Made by a program: the position numbers and the translations under genes
Notes under the pieces: generated by a model
The model's input: only the letters and a program-made list of their open reading frames with translations
Database searches by the model: none
Told to the model about the DNA's origin: nothing
Shown here: piece after piece, positions 8,028-18,696 of the stretch
Layout: every line of letters begins with the position of its first letter
How positions within the stretch are numbered: the stretch's first letter is position 1
NCBI GenBank assembly: GCA_963726795.1
Contig: CAVSDD010000004.1
Span: 558,001-622,000, forward strand
From: Hyphomicrobium_A sp963726795
Lineage (GTDB): Bacteria; Pseudomonadota; Alphaproteobacteria; Rhizobiales; Hyphomicrobiaceae
Length of the DNA stretch: 64,000 nucleotides
Direction: 5' to 3'

Positions 8028-9208
8028 AGGAGTGCGATATTGCCATCGTTGGAGCCGGTCTCGCTGGTGCAACCGCTGCGGCAATGCTGGGCGAAGCTGG
8101 CCACGACGTTGCGCTCGTCGACCCGCACAGCAGCCATCCGCCGGAGTTTCGGTGCGAGAAGCTCGATGCGTCACAGGTTGAACTCCTGCGCAAGACCGGA
8201 CTAGCCGAGCCCGTCCTCCGCGAGGCCGCTGAGGACGGCACTGTAGCGGTCGTCCGTTACGGTCGGCTCGTCGCGACCAAACCAAGCGTCCGGCACGGCA
8301 TCATCTACGACAAGCTGGTCAACACCATCCGCGCGCAAATCCCTGCGAACGTGAGTGAGGTTCGCGCCAAGGTCACCGGCATCGTCAACAGTGCAGACCG
8401 GCAGGTCGTTACGCTGGCGGGCGGAGAGGAACTGTCGGCACGTCTGGTCGTCCTGGCCAACGGGCTGCATCCAGGGCTTGCCCAGTCGCTTGGAATAGAG
8501 CGCCGGGTAATCAGCCGCGCGCACACGACGGCCATCGGGTTTGATCTGAGACCTGCTGGCCGCTCGAGCTTCGGTTTCAAGGCGTTGACCTACTATCCCG
8601 AGAAAGCCTCCGACGGCGTCGCCTACATGACAATATTTCCCGCAGGCGGGACCGACCGCGTCAACTTGTTCACCTACTGGAAGGCGCGCGATCCGCGACT
8701 TGAGGGCATGCGCGACACGCCGGTGGAAACCCTGACCGAGCTGTGGCCCAAGCTCGAGAGGACATTGGGACGGTTCGTCGTCGAGAATGTGCGCATCCGG
8801 CCGATCGACCTCTACGTCAACGAAGGTATCGAGCAACCGGGGATCGTGCTCGTCGGCGACGCTTTCTCAACGGCTTGTCCGGCGGTAGGCGTCGGGGCGA
8901 ACAAAGTGCTCACCGACGTGGAGCGCCTGTGCGGCACTTACATTCCCCGCTGGCTCAAGTCGCCGGGAATGGACGCCGGAAAAATCGCAGATTTCTACGC
9001 CGACCCCATCAAGCAAGCGTGTGACGAGAGCTCTGCCGCCCGCGCGCTCCAGCTGCGATCGCTTTCGACAAACGAGGGGATCACCTGGCGGGCACGGCGC
9101 TGGACGCGATTTGGCGTTCAATTGGGACTGTCCATGCTCAGCCGCCCGGGCGCATCAAAAACGGCCTTGGTGCGGGATAGCGGGATGAGCGCGAGCGCCG
9201 CGACCTGA
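8024..9208 (+). CDS. FAD-dependent oxidoreductase, PHBH / geranylgeranyl-reductase-like
   Basis: A protein of about 394 residues with a flavoprotein fold. The N-terminus CDIAIVGAGLAGATAAAML carries the GxGxxG dinucleotide motif and VDPHSS follows the second strand. Near residue 280 is VLVGDAFSTACPAVGVG, the GD motif that binds the FAD ribityl chain in aromatic hydroxylases and related reductases. It is coupled by a 4-base overlap to the acyltransferase upstream, so both probably act on the same lipid or polyketide-like substrate. The substrate cannot be read from the sequence. Confidence 0.85.
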   Translation: MKECDIAIVGAGLAGATAAAMLGEAGHDVALVDPHSSHPPEFRCEKLDASQVELLRKTGLAEPVLREAAEDGTVAVVRYGRLVATKPSVRHGIIYDKLVNTIRAQIPANVSEVRAKVTGIVNSADRQVVTLAGGEELSARLVVLANGLHPGLAQSLGIERRVISRAHTTAIGFDLRPAGRSSFGFKALTYYPEKASDGVAYMTIFPAGGTDRVNLFTYWKARDPRLEGMRDTPVETLTELWPKLERTLGRFVVENVRIRPIDLYVNEGIEQPGIVLVGDAFSTACPAVGVGANKVLTDVERLCGTYIPRWLKSPGMDAGKIADFYADPIKQACDESSAARALQLRSLSTNEGITWRARRWTRFGVQLGLSMLSRPGASKTALVRDSGMSASAAT

Positions 9209-9247
9209 TTGGTGGTCGCGCGAGCGGCCTGAAACTATCCGCTTGGA

Positions 9248-9322
<75 letters not shown>

Positions 9323-9749
9323 TTTCATTGCAATTTCAAAGACGTAGCAAAATACATTCCCGGCAATGACTGACCCCGTGTCGAGGTATCGGTCCGGTGT
9401 CTGCCTCGTACGTCGGCTAGGGCGAACCGTTTAGCCGATTACGCGAGCGCTCACAATGGGGCGGAGAAAGCAGCCCCTAAGCCGCAATTGCGCGTGCACA
9501 GTCGGGGCCAGTGGGCCGGCTGATTTTGCCCCCAGCAACATATTCGCCTTCGCGCCGTTCGGCTCCTACAGACCACTAACTAGCCGCCTGACCGATGTCG
9601 TGCAGCACACATTGCGGCATCCTAGTGCTGTACTTTTTTTGCGCCATGCTCCTGAATAAGAAGAGGCGGTCGGACGCTGCCGCTCCCATTCGCGCAACTT
9701 TGACCGGCAGGGTATCGGTTTGCCGGCGTTGAGATGACGAGGACAAGCC
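9323..9749. other. Intergenic region without visible genes
   Basis: About 430 bases between the divergent tRNA and hupE. No plausible gene or terminator was found. A poly-T stretch at 9631-9637 is not preceded by a clear stem. Confidence 0.35.
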
Positions 9750-10367
9750 ATGCCGACGAAGCCCATGCCAATGCGATCTCTGCCAGGCGCGCTTCTGGCG
9801 CTGTGTCTGCTGGGCTCTCCCGCATTCGCACATGTCGGTCTCGGGCACGCCGAAAGTTTCTCAACCGGCTTCTTTCATCCCCTCGGCGGCATCGACCACA
9901 TCCTTGCGATGGTGGCGGTCGGCCTCTATGCAGTAAGCCTCGGCGGCGCGGCAACCTGGCTCGTTCCGGCAGCTTTTGTCGGCACCATGATGGTCGGCGG
10001 TGCGCTCGGATATGCGGGATTGCCGCTGCCCTACGTCGAGCAGGGCATTGGGCTTTCCGTCGTTATCATGGGGATTGCGATCGCGGTGGGAGTTAGGATG
10101 CCGACGATCGTTGCCATGGGCTTGGTCGGACTCTTCGCCCTTTTCCATGGTCATGCGCATGGGACCGAGGGCGCGGCGCTCGCGGCGTTCCTGCCCTATG
10201 CCGCCGGCTTCGTCATAGCCACGTCCGTGCTGCACATGGCGGGCATTACCCTCGGGCTTGTCTTGGACCGGCTGGACAAGGCCCCCGCCGAATTCCTGCG
10301 ACGCGCAGCGGGAACGATCGGAGCGGTCGCCGGTGTCTCGCTTCTTGCCGGCTGGCTGACCGCCTGA
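9750..10367 (+). CDS. hupE: HupE/UreJ family nickel permease-like protein
   Basis: A 205-residue membrane protein with a signal peptide (ending SPAFAHVGLGH) and about six hydrophobic segments. The motif HPLGGIDHILAMVAVG after the signal peptide and FALFHGHAHG in the middle are diagnostic of HupE/UreJ; the His and Asp residues there are thought to bind Ni2+. These proteins import nickel for [NiFe]-hydrogenase or urease. As a urease operon lies a few kb downstream and no hydrogenase is visible, supply of nickel to urease is the likely job. The gene is separated from the porin-urt block by ~575 bases, so it is probably a separate transcript. Confidence 0.9.
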   Translation: MPTKPMPMRSLPGALLALCLLGSPAFAHVGLGHAESFSTGFFHPLGGIDHILAMVAVGLYAVSLGGAATWLVPAAFVGTMMVGGALGYAGLPLPYVEQGIGLSVVIMGIAIAVGVRMPTIVAMGLVGLFALFHGHAHGTEGAALAAFLPYAAGFVIATSVLHMAGITLGLVLDRLDKAPAEFLRRAAGTIGAVAGVSLLAGWLTA

Positions 10368-10616
10368 CGCCGGACCGACGGAACCTTAAGATCCGTCCGT
10401 TCTTGTTGCGAGCGCTGTCGGCTTGAGCCGAGCGCGCCGCGTGACCCTCGAGTCTACCCCTCGCGGACGTGCTTGCTTTGCAGCGTGTTGCCCAGCGGGG
10501 CAGCGCGTGGAGACGTTTGCATCCCGCCTGCGGTTGCTCAAAGTCCTGCGATCTTGCAGCAGCAACATGCTGTGGCGGATCAGGAACATGGCCAGTCAAA
10601 TATGTGTCATCCAAGT

Positions 10617-10639
10617 AAGAGCCGCTGCCCGCGGCTTTT
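10617..10639 (+). terminator. Possible rho-independent terminator
   Basis: AAGAGCCGC (10617-10625) pairs with GCGGCTTTT (10631-10639), nine pairs including one G-T, around a 5-base loop, with the U-run within the stem's 3' arm. It lies 250 bases after hupE. Confidence 0.4.
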
Positions 10640-10780
10640 GCACGAGTTTGCTCAGATTACGGCCAGTGCGGCGTGCTGATTGAGCAAAAGATTTCTAACA
10701 CCGGATATTATTCCGCGCCCGGAATTGGCCGCAAGCCTCTGTAAAATTGAGCCTATTGGCACTGTATGTCGTCTTTGTCG

Positions 10781-10803
10781 CAGGTTGCACAATATGTGAC
10801 CTG
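10781..10803. promoter_or_regulatory. Imperfect palindrome upstream of the porin-urt cluster
   Basis: CAGGT-tg-CACA, an ATA centre, then TGTG-ACCTG: a 9-bp inverted repeat with a 2-base bulge, 140 bases before the porin start. The half site TGTGACC recalls FNR/CRP or GntR operators. It could be an operator for nitrogen or urea control, but no sigma-54 promoter was found beside it. Confidence 0.3.
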
Positions 10804-10942
10804 GGAATGCTCGTTCTGTAAGCGACGTTTTCTTAGGAAAAGTTTCCCTCAAGAAGTCCACCGCTGTAGCCTGTTGTTGCTGCATCCCACGGGTTTTTCT
10901 GTGTGATTTCAGCACTCGGTTGGGACCCTTGGGGGACGCGTA

Positions 10943-12072
10943 ATGACGTATCGTAGCGTGTGGCGTAGCGGGCTGATTCTGTTGGCGGGAACAGCTTTTG
11001 TGGCCGGTGCGGGTACCGCATCTGCCGGAGACAAATGGACTTTCGGCCCCGATGAATGGCTGAGCGTAGGCGCCGGGCTTCGAGCATCCTACACGTACGA
11101 CGACGACGCCCCGGAGAAGAACGACTACACGCTTGACAGCGCCCGAATCTACGTCAACGGCCAGTTCGGCAAAATCGTCGGCTTCACCTTCAACACCGAG
11201 ATCGATCACGACACGCATGGCGACGTCGACCGCCTGCGCACGCTCGACGCTCTCGTCCGCTTGGAGTTCAGCAACTCCTTCAACATCTATGGCGGCCGTA
11301 TGCTGGCCCCCAGCGATCGCGCCAACCTCGACGGGCCCTACTACCTCGGCACCTGGGAATATCCCCAAGTCAGCGTCTTCAACTATCCCGCGATCTTCGC
11401 CGGTCGTGACAACGGCGCGGCTGCTTGGGGCTACATCGCTGACAAGCGGCTCTACTACGCCGTCGGCGCCTATGAAGGCTGCATCGACCAGGAAAGCTCT
11501 TGCTACAATCCCGACGCCGACAAGCCGCTCATAGCCGCTCGCTTCACCTACAATTTCTGGGATCGTGAGAGCGGCTACTACACATCGAGCGACTACTACG
11601 GCACGAAAGAGATACTCGCGATCGGCCTCGTCGGCCAGTACCAGGCCGACGCTGTGACCGACGGCGTGAGAACCGCGGACTACTCCGCGTTCAACATCGA
11701 CTTCCTCATGCAGAAGAAGGTGTTCGGCGGTGACGTGTTCACCCTCGAAGGCGCCTACTACATGTCCGACACCGACGGCGTGCTCACGACCAATCCGACC
11801 GGCGTCGTCGACGGCGAAGGCTTCTTCGTCCTCACCAGCTACCTGATCAACTACAAGGTCGGCATCGGCAGGTTCCAGCCGGTATTCCGCTACCAGGAAT
11901 ACGACTTCGACAACGCGACGCTCGGCGGACTTCAGCGAATGGTCGGCGGGCACCAACTACATCATCAAGGGCCACGACGCGCGTCTGTCTGCGATCTACT
12001 CGCAAGAACACCGATACGGACGGACAAGACACCGTCGATAGGTTCATGGCGGGCGTGCAGCTTCAGTTCTGA
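10943..12072 (+). pseudogene. OprO/OprP-like outer-membrane porin (two frameshifts near the C-terminus)
   Basis: The ATG at 10943 opens a signal peptide (MTYRSVWRSGLILLAGTAF, cleavage at TASA-GD). The mature part is rich in Tyr, Asp and alternating beta strands (ARIYVNGQFGKIVGFTFNTE, YGGRMLAPSDRANLDGPYY), as in phosphate-selective-type porins of urea clusters. The reading frame breaks at about 11928 (one extra G after CTCGG) and returns near 12003 (an extra C); corrected, it ends GQDTVDRFMAGVQLQF with the usual C-terminal Phe at 12072. As it stands, the frame instead runs on into urtA. It lies directly before the urea-binding protein gene and probably lets urea or short amides through the outer membrane. 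Confidence 0.75.
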
Positions 12073-12178
12073 AGCTGAGCCGGCTCACCGAACGAAGACG
12101 TGCGCTTCCCGGCCCCCTACTCCCACGCGGGCGCGCATGTCTCCTACTTTTTTGGCGAGACATCAACCGGAGTTGCTC

Positions 12179-13497
12179 ATGAACATTCGTTCTCTGTTCC
12201 GAAGCCTATGCAAATTCGTCGCGGGTGGCGTGGTCGCCTCGGGATTTGCCGTCTCCGCGCACGCGGAAGACACAATCAAGGTCGGCGTCCTTCACTCGCT
12301 GTCGGGAACGATGGCGATCAGCGAGACGACGCTGAAAGACGCCATGCTGATGCTGATCGACGAGCAGAACAAGAAGGGCGGCCTGCTCGGCAAGAAGCTC
12401 GAGGCCGTCGTCGTCGATCCGGCCTCCAACTGGCCGCTCTTTGCCGAGAAGGCGCGCGAGCTGATCGCGCAGAAGAAGGTCGCGGTGGTGTTCGGCTGCT
12501 GGACGTCGGTGTCGCGCAAGTCCGTGCTGCCGGTCTTCAAGGAGCTGAACTCGATCCTGTTCTACCCCGTCCAGTACGAGGGCGAGGAGAGCGAGCGCAA
12601 CGTCTTCTATACGGGCGCCGCACCCAACCAGCAGGCGATCCCCGCCGTCGACTACCTGATGAGCGAGGATGGCGGCAACGTGAAGCGCTGGGTGCTTGCG
12701 GGCACCGACTACGTCTATCCGCGCACGACCAACAAGATCCTCGAGGCCTACCTCTAGGCAAAGGGCGTCGCGCAAGGAAGACATCATGATCAACTACACG
12801 CCGTTCGGTCATTCCGACTGGCAGACGATCGTGTCCGACATCAAGAAGTTCGGATCGGCCGGCAAGAAGACGGCGGTGGTCTCGACGATCAACGGCGACG
12901 CCAACGTGCCCTTCTACAAGGAGCTCGCCAACCAGGGCGTTTCCGCCGACCGACATCCCGGTCGTCGCCTTCTCGGTCGGCGAGGAAGAACTGGCCGGCA
13001 TCGACACCAAGAACCTCGTCGGCCATCTGGCCGCGTGGAATTACTTCATGTCGGTCGATAGCCCGCCAACAACGCGTTCATCAAGGAATGGCAGGAGTTC
13101 ACCAAGAACCCCAAGCGCGTCTCCAACGATCCGATGGAAGCGCACGTACATCGGCTTCAACATGTGGGTGAAGGCCGTCGAGAAGGCGGGCACGACCGAT
13201 CCCGACACGGTTATCGCTGCGCTGCCCGGAATCGAGGCGCCAAACCTCACCGGCGGCATGTCGAAGATGCTTCCGAACCACCACATCACCAAGCCCGTCA
13301 TGATCGGCGAGATCCGCGCCGACGGCCAGTTCGACGTCGTCTGGCAGACCAAGGATCTCGTCCCCGGCGACGCCTGGTCGGACTTCCTGGAAGGCTCCAA
13401 GGATCTCGAGGCCGATTGGGTCACGCTCAAGTGCGGCAACTACAATACGGTGACGAAGACCTGCGGCGCTGGCGACGTTGGCTCTGTCAAGAAGTGA
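12179..13497 (+). pseudogene. urtA: Urea ABC transporter substrate-binding protein UrtA (interrupted)
   Basis: UrtA is the periplasmic binding protein of the high-affinity urea transporter. The ATG at 12179 has GGAG 7 bases before it and a signal peptide (ending SAHAEDTIKVG). Conserved UrtA blocks are GVLHSLSGTMAISE, SVLPVFKELNSILFYPVQYE, NYFMSVDS, ADGQFDVVW and a C-terminal NYNTVTKTC. The frame is broken by a TAG at 12755-12757 (expected Lys) and by single-base shifts near 12772, 12946, 13062 and 13147, yet the protein is conserved through all of them, so the original gene was full length (~438 residues). Sequencing error is the simplest reason. A stem-loop follows before urtB. Confidence 0.85.
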
Positions 13498-13504
13498 CCG
13501 ATGC

Positions 13505-13538
13505 GATGCCGGGTTCGCCTACGATCGAACCCGGCATC
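13505..13538 (+). terminator. Strong stem-loop between urtA and urtB
   Basis: A perfect 13-bp stem (GATGCCGGGTTCG at 13505-13517 with CGAACCCGGCATC at 13526-13538) around an 8-base loop, with only a weak T-rich tail. It starts 8 bases after the urtA stop. It may end part of the transcripts or protect the urtA mRNA, making binding protein more abundant than the permease. Confidence 0.6.
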
Positions 13539-13589
13539 GATCTTGCGTAGTAAGACGCGGACAGGTCCAAAGCCACAGGGAAAGCAATC

Positions 13590-15206
13590 ATGCGCGCACG
13601 CGCAACGGGGTTGATTGCCTTAGTTTTCAGCGTACTTTTGTCTAACTTCGCGGCAACCGCGCAAGACTTGTCGAAACCTCGACGCGGCCTTGGCGCTGCT
13701 TTCGACCGACAGGTTCTCCGACACCGAGACCGCCATCCGCGACATCGCGACCTCGGGCGCGCCGACGGCATTTGCAATTCTCGAAGCCGCAAGCGACCGA
13801 CGACTGTTCTTCAGCCCGGCATCGAAGGCAGTCTTCTACAAGAACACCTCGGATCAGGTTTTCGATGCTCGCACCGGGCAAGTCGTTGCCGCCGCCGCCT
13901 GCCGACCTCGCGATGGTTCGTCTCAACAACAAGCTCAGAGGAACGGTCGATACGGCACTCGGCGGCCTGATGCTGGTGGCGGCCGGGCATGTCGAAGCGG
14001 ATCGAGGCAGCCAAATCGATCTTCAAGTCGAGGGACGCAAACAAGCTTCCGGCCATCGACGTCGCGCTTGCCAACGAAACTAATCGCGCCGTCAAGCAAG
14101 CGATGATCGAGGCTCACGCGGCCATCCTGTTACCGCCGGCGCGACAAGCCCTGCCGACACTTAGCGTCGATCGCCGTGCTGCAGGCGCGCGGCGACCAGG
14201 ATGCACTTGTGTTGTTGCGATCGGTCCCGGCTGACGCGCCCGCCGACGTCCGCAAGAGTGCAGAGCCGGCGGCAGGCGCCGTGCAGCAGCGGCTCGCCGC
14301 TCTGGAACATCGCACAAAACCTCTGGTACGGCCTTTCGCTCGAGCTCGGTGCTGCTGCTCGCCGCCATCGGCCTTGCCATCACCTTCGGCGTCATGGGCG
14401 TCATCAACATGGCGCACGGCGAGATGGTCATGCTCGGGGCGTACACGACATTCGTCGTGCAGGAGACGATTCGGGCCTCGGCGCCGTCAGCTGTTCGATT
14501 ATTCGCTCGCTTTCGCAATTCCGCTCGCCTTCGTGGTGTCCGGGCCGTCGGCGTTCTCATCGAGCGGACGGTCATCCGCTTTCTCTACGGGCGGCCGCTC
14601 GATACGCTGCTCGCGACCTGGGGCGTCAGCCTCGTCCTGCAGCAGACGGTGCGCACAATTTTCGGCCCGACCAACCAGGATGTCGGCGCACCGTCTTTCA
14701 TGTCGGGAACATTCACGTTGGGCGAGCTGGCGATCACGTGGAACCGGCTCTGGATCATCGTCTTTTCGCGGGTTTGATTTTTACCGCCCTGCTGCTGGCG
14801 CTGAAGTTTACGAGCCTTGGTCTGCAGATGCGGGCCGTGACGCAGAACCGCCGCATGGCGAGCTCGATGGGCATTCGCACGGGTGCCGTCGACGCGCTGA
14901 CGTTCGGATTGGGCTCGGCGAATCGCCGGCCTCGCCGGCGTCGCGCTTTCGCAGATCGACAACGTCTCGCCGAACCTCGGCCAGGGTTACATCGTCGATA
15001 GCTTCCTGGTCGTGATCTTCGGCGGGGTCGGCAATCTCTGGGGAACGCTCGTCGGCGCGCTGACGCTTGGCGATCGCCAATAAGCTGCTCGAGCCGACGG
15101 CGGGCGCCGTGCTGGGCAAGATCATCCTGCTGGTCCTGATTATCCTGTTCATTCAAAAACGTCCGCGAGGCTGTTCGCCTTGAAGGGCCGGGCGATCGAG
15201 GCATGA
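13590..15206 (+). pseudogene. urtB: Urea ABC transporter permease UrtB (heavily frameshifted)
   Basis: UrtB is one of two LivH-type inner-membrane permeases of the urea transporter. The start MRARATGLIALVFSVLLSNF is a signal peptide, followed by the ~200-residue periplasmic region peculiar to UrtB (ALLSTDRFSDTETAIRDIAT, then AIDVALANETNRAVKQAMIE) and the membrane part (GLAITFGVMGVINMAHGEMV, then YGRPLDTLLATWGVSLVLQQ and SFLVVIFGGVGNLWGTLVGA). These pieces lie in changing frames, with at least eight breaks between 13670 and 15070. The composite ends FALKGRAIEA with stop at 15206, overlapping the urtC start by 4 bases. Conservation in every frame points to base-calling errors. Confidence 0.8.
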
Positions 15207-16365
15207 TGACACGCAGCGCGCTCTTTCTACGGACTGGATGGGTAGCGGTCCGTTCGTGCTCGCCATTCTCGCTGTGCTCGCCGTCATCGTGCCTGTACCT
15301 GCATCTCGCGGTGCCGGAGACCTCGCCTTACCACGTGTCGACGACCGAGCGTTGCGCTGTTCGGCAAGTATCTCTGCTTCGCGCTTGTGGCGCTGTCGCT
15401 CGATCTCATCTGGGGCTATTGCGGAATTCTGTCGCTGGGTCACGCCGCGTTCTTCGCGCTCGGCGGCTACGCGATGGGCATGTATCTCATGCGCCAGATC
15501 GGTGCGCGCGGGGTTTACGCCAACGCCGGATCTTCCCGACTTCATGGTCTTCCTGAACTGGAAGGAGCTGCCGTGGTACTGGTAGGGCTTCGAGCACTTG
15601 CCGTTCGCGCTGATCTGATGGTGCTGGTCGTGCCCGGACTGTCTGGCCTTCGTGTTCGGCTGGTTTGCCTTCCGCTCGCGCGTCACCGGCGTCTATCTGT
15701 CGATCATCACGCAGATGCTGACCTACGCGCTGTGGCTTGCGTTCTTCCGCAACGACATGGGCTTCGGCGGAAACAACGGGCTGACCGATTTCAAGGATAT
15801 CGCCGGCTTCTCGGTGCAGGCGCCGGGCACGCGCGCCGTGCTGTTCTCGCTGTCGGCCGATCGCCCTCATGCTCGGCTTTCTGATCGCGAAGGCGATCGT
15901 CGGATCCAAGCTTGGCAAGGTGCTGGTTGCGATCCGCGATGCCGAAAGCCGCACGCGCTTCATCGGCTATCGCGTCGAAGCCTATAAGACGTTCATCTTC
16001 ACGGTGTCGGCGATGATGGCCGGCGTTGCCGGCGCGCTGTACGTGCCGCAAGTCGGGATCATCAACCCGAGCGAATTCCAGCCGGCAAACTCGATCGAGA
16101 TGGTGATCTGGGTCGCTGCTGGGCGGCCGCGGCACGCTTTTCGGCGCGGCGATTCGGCGCGGTCTGATCAACTACCTGAAGACGATCTTCACGACCGGGT
16201 TCCTTGCGCCCTATTGGCTGTTTGCACTGGGCGGCATCTTTATCCTGGTCACGTCTTTATGCCCAAGGGCATCATCGGCACCTTGAGCAGCTCACGTGGC
16301 GGCGTGCCGAAAAGGAAATCGCCGTCGATGTCGTGCCTGAACGCAAGACCGGCCGAATAAGGTAG
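15203..16365 (+). pseudogene. urtC: Urea ABC transporter permease UrtC (heavily frameshifted)
   Basis: The second inner-membrane permease (LivM type). The start ATGATGACACGC at 15203 overlaps the urtB stop. Recognisable segments in three frames are LAVPETSPYHVST, SLDLIWGYCGILSLGHAAFF, FRSRVTGVYLSIITQMLTYA, RNDMGFGGNNGLTDFKDI, RTRFIGYRVEAYKTFIFTVS and FALGGIFILVT; the corrected end reads VVPERKTGRIR with stop at 16363-16365. There are frame changes near 15232, 15293, 15360, 15525 and 15595-15650, and further ones near 15860, 16118 and 16255, plus a TAG after WYW. The membrane-spanning pattern and UrtC-specific blocks survive throughout. Confidence 0.8.
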
Positions 16366-16400
16366 CGTCGACCAATGCGCTGCCGTCGGCAATCACGAAC

Positions 16401-17147
<747 letters not shown>

Positions 17148-17160
17148 GGAGGGGAGGCGC

Positions 17161-17859
17161 ATGCTGCAAGTCGAAAATGTCGATCTCGCTTACGGCGCGG
17201 CCAATGCCCTGCGCGGCGTGAGCCTCGACCGCGCAACGGGCGAGATCACGTGCATCCTCGGCCGCAATGGCGTCGGCAAGACGTCGCTTCTGCGCGCCAT
17301 CGTCGGACGCCATCCCGTGCGCAGTCGGGCGCATCATGTGGGAAGGCACCGACATCACCTCGCTGCCGCCTTACGAACGCTGCCGCCGCGGCATCGCCTT
17401 CGTGCCGCAGGGGCGCGAGATCTTTCCGCTGCTGACCGTTCGCGAGAATCTCGAGACCGGCTTTGCGCCGCTGCCGCGCGAGCCGCGCACCATATCCGCA
17501 AGAGATCTATCAAGCTGTTTCCGGTCCTGAAGACGATGCTGCACCGGCGCGGCGGCGATCTCTCGGGCGGACAGCAGCAGCAGCTCTCGATCGCCCGTGC
17601 GCTCGTCACGCAACCGCGACTGCTCGTTCTCGACGAGCCGACCGAAGGCATCCAGCCATCGGTCATCAAGGATATCGGCCGTGCCATCTCTTATCTGCGC
17701 AGCAAGGGCGAAATGGCTATCGTGCTCGTCGAGCAGTATTTCGATTTCGCGCGCGAACTCGCTGACCGCTTTGCAGTGATGGAGCGAGGCGCAATCGTTA
17801 TGACCGGCGGCCAAGAGGAGTTGCAATCCCCCGATGTTCGCAAGCTTGTCTCTGTCTGA
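17161..17859 (+). CDS. urtE: Urea ABC transporter ATP-binding protein UrtE (middle part in another frame)
   Basis: The LivF-type second ATPase. The ATG at 17161 follows GGAGGGGAGG and gives MLQVENVDLAYGAANALRGV with Walker A GRNGVGKTS. Between about 17325 and 17510 the protein continues in another frame (MWEGTDITSLPPYERCRRG, IAFVPQGREIFPLLTVRENL). The two shifts compensate, so an unbroken but partly nonsensical 232-residue frame exists. After 17510 come LFPVLKTML, the signature DLSGGQQQQLSIARAL, Walker B LLVLDEPTEGIQP and VLVEQYFDFA. The C-terminus overlaps the probable ureD start by 26 bases, linking transport and urease in one operon. Confidence 0.88.
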   Translation: MLQVENVDLAYGAANALRGVSLDRATGEITCILGRNGVGKTSLLRAIVGRHPVRSRAHHVGRHRHHLAAALRTLPPRHRLRAAGARDLSAADRSRESRDRLCAAAARAAHHIRKRSIKLFPVLKTMLHRRGGDLSGGQQQQLSIARALVTQPRLLVLDEPTEGIQPSVIKDIGRAISYLRSKGEMAIVLVEQYFDFARELADRFAVMERGAIVMTGGQEELQSPDVRKLVSV

Positions 17860-18686
17860 GCCAATCGCGCCGCGTGGACCGGTTCCGTCCTATCTGAGGT
17901 CGAAGAGCCAAATCAGCGCGCGATTTGGCCGTGTCCGGGGACTGACGAGGGTCAACGACGTCTACGAGGCCGGCTGCTGCAGATTGAAATTCCCGCGCTC
18001 GCAGCGCGATTGCCATGGCGTGATCGTCAACACGGCCGGCGGCATGACGGGCGGGGACGAGGCGTCTATGGTCCTACACCCTGGACGCCGGCGCCCGCGT
18101 CGAGCTGACGACGCAGTCGGCCGAGAAGATCTATCGCTCCGACCGCGATCCGGCGCGAGTGTCGATCTCGATCAAGCTGGGCAAGCGTGCGGTGCTGGCC
18201 TGGCTGCCGCAAGAGGTGATCTTGTTCAACGGCGCAAACTTCTCGCGGCGCCTGGACGTCGACATGGAAGCCGGGGCGCAGCTCACGGTGCTGGAGATAT
18301 CGATCTTTGGACGATCGGCCAGAGGCGAGCGCGTAAATCACGGAAGCATTTCAGGACCGTTGGTTCATTCGCCGGCAGGGGCGCATCGCATTCGCCGAAA
18401 GCGTCAAACTCGACGGGGATATTGCTGGGCAGCTCGATCTTCCCGCGATCGGAGGCGGCGCGTGTGCGGTGGCAACCGTTCTGCATGTTGCGCCGAACGC
18501 CGAGCGGCGTCTTACGTCTGCCGGCGAATCCTGGCGCGGGCAACCAGCGAATGCGGGGCGAGTGCGTGGGACGGAATGTTGCTTGCGCGCTTCGTGTCGC
18601 GTGACGCGGCTGCGGTCCGCCGCGACGCGGCCCTCCTGGCATCGCGCTTTCTCGCGGAAGGGTTGCCGCGCATCTGGTCCCTCTAG
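17834..18686 (+). pseudogene. ureD: Urease accessory protein UreD (frameshifted)
   Basis: UreD (UreH) is the scaffold that binds apo-urease and receives nickel from UreG/UreF. The start MFASLSLSEPIAPRG lies inside the urtE end. Family blocks are RVNDVYEAGCCRLKFPR, VIVNTAGGMTGGD, YTLDAGARVELTTQSAEKIY, LAWLPQEVILFNGANFSRRL, QDRWFIRRQGRIAFAESVKL and a C-terminal LLARFVSRDAAAVRRDAALL ending LPRIWSL. These change frame near 18066, 18150, 18340 and 18480-18560. The composite length of about 284 residues is normal for UreD. Confidence 0.82.
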
Positions 18687-18696
18687 GGAGGTCGAA

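Noticed and set aside
10700..10942. Search for a sigma-54 promoter before the porin-urt cluster
   Set aside because: The best candidate (TTGGCACTGTATGTCG) lacks the GC element at the right distance.
10943..12757. Apparent 604-residue protein joining a porin to a urea-binding protein
   Set aside because: Two single-base shifts in the porin end create the join; the porin's true C-terminus ending in Phe and the urtA ribosome site and signal peptide are both visible.
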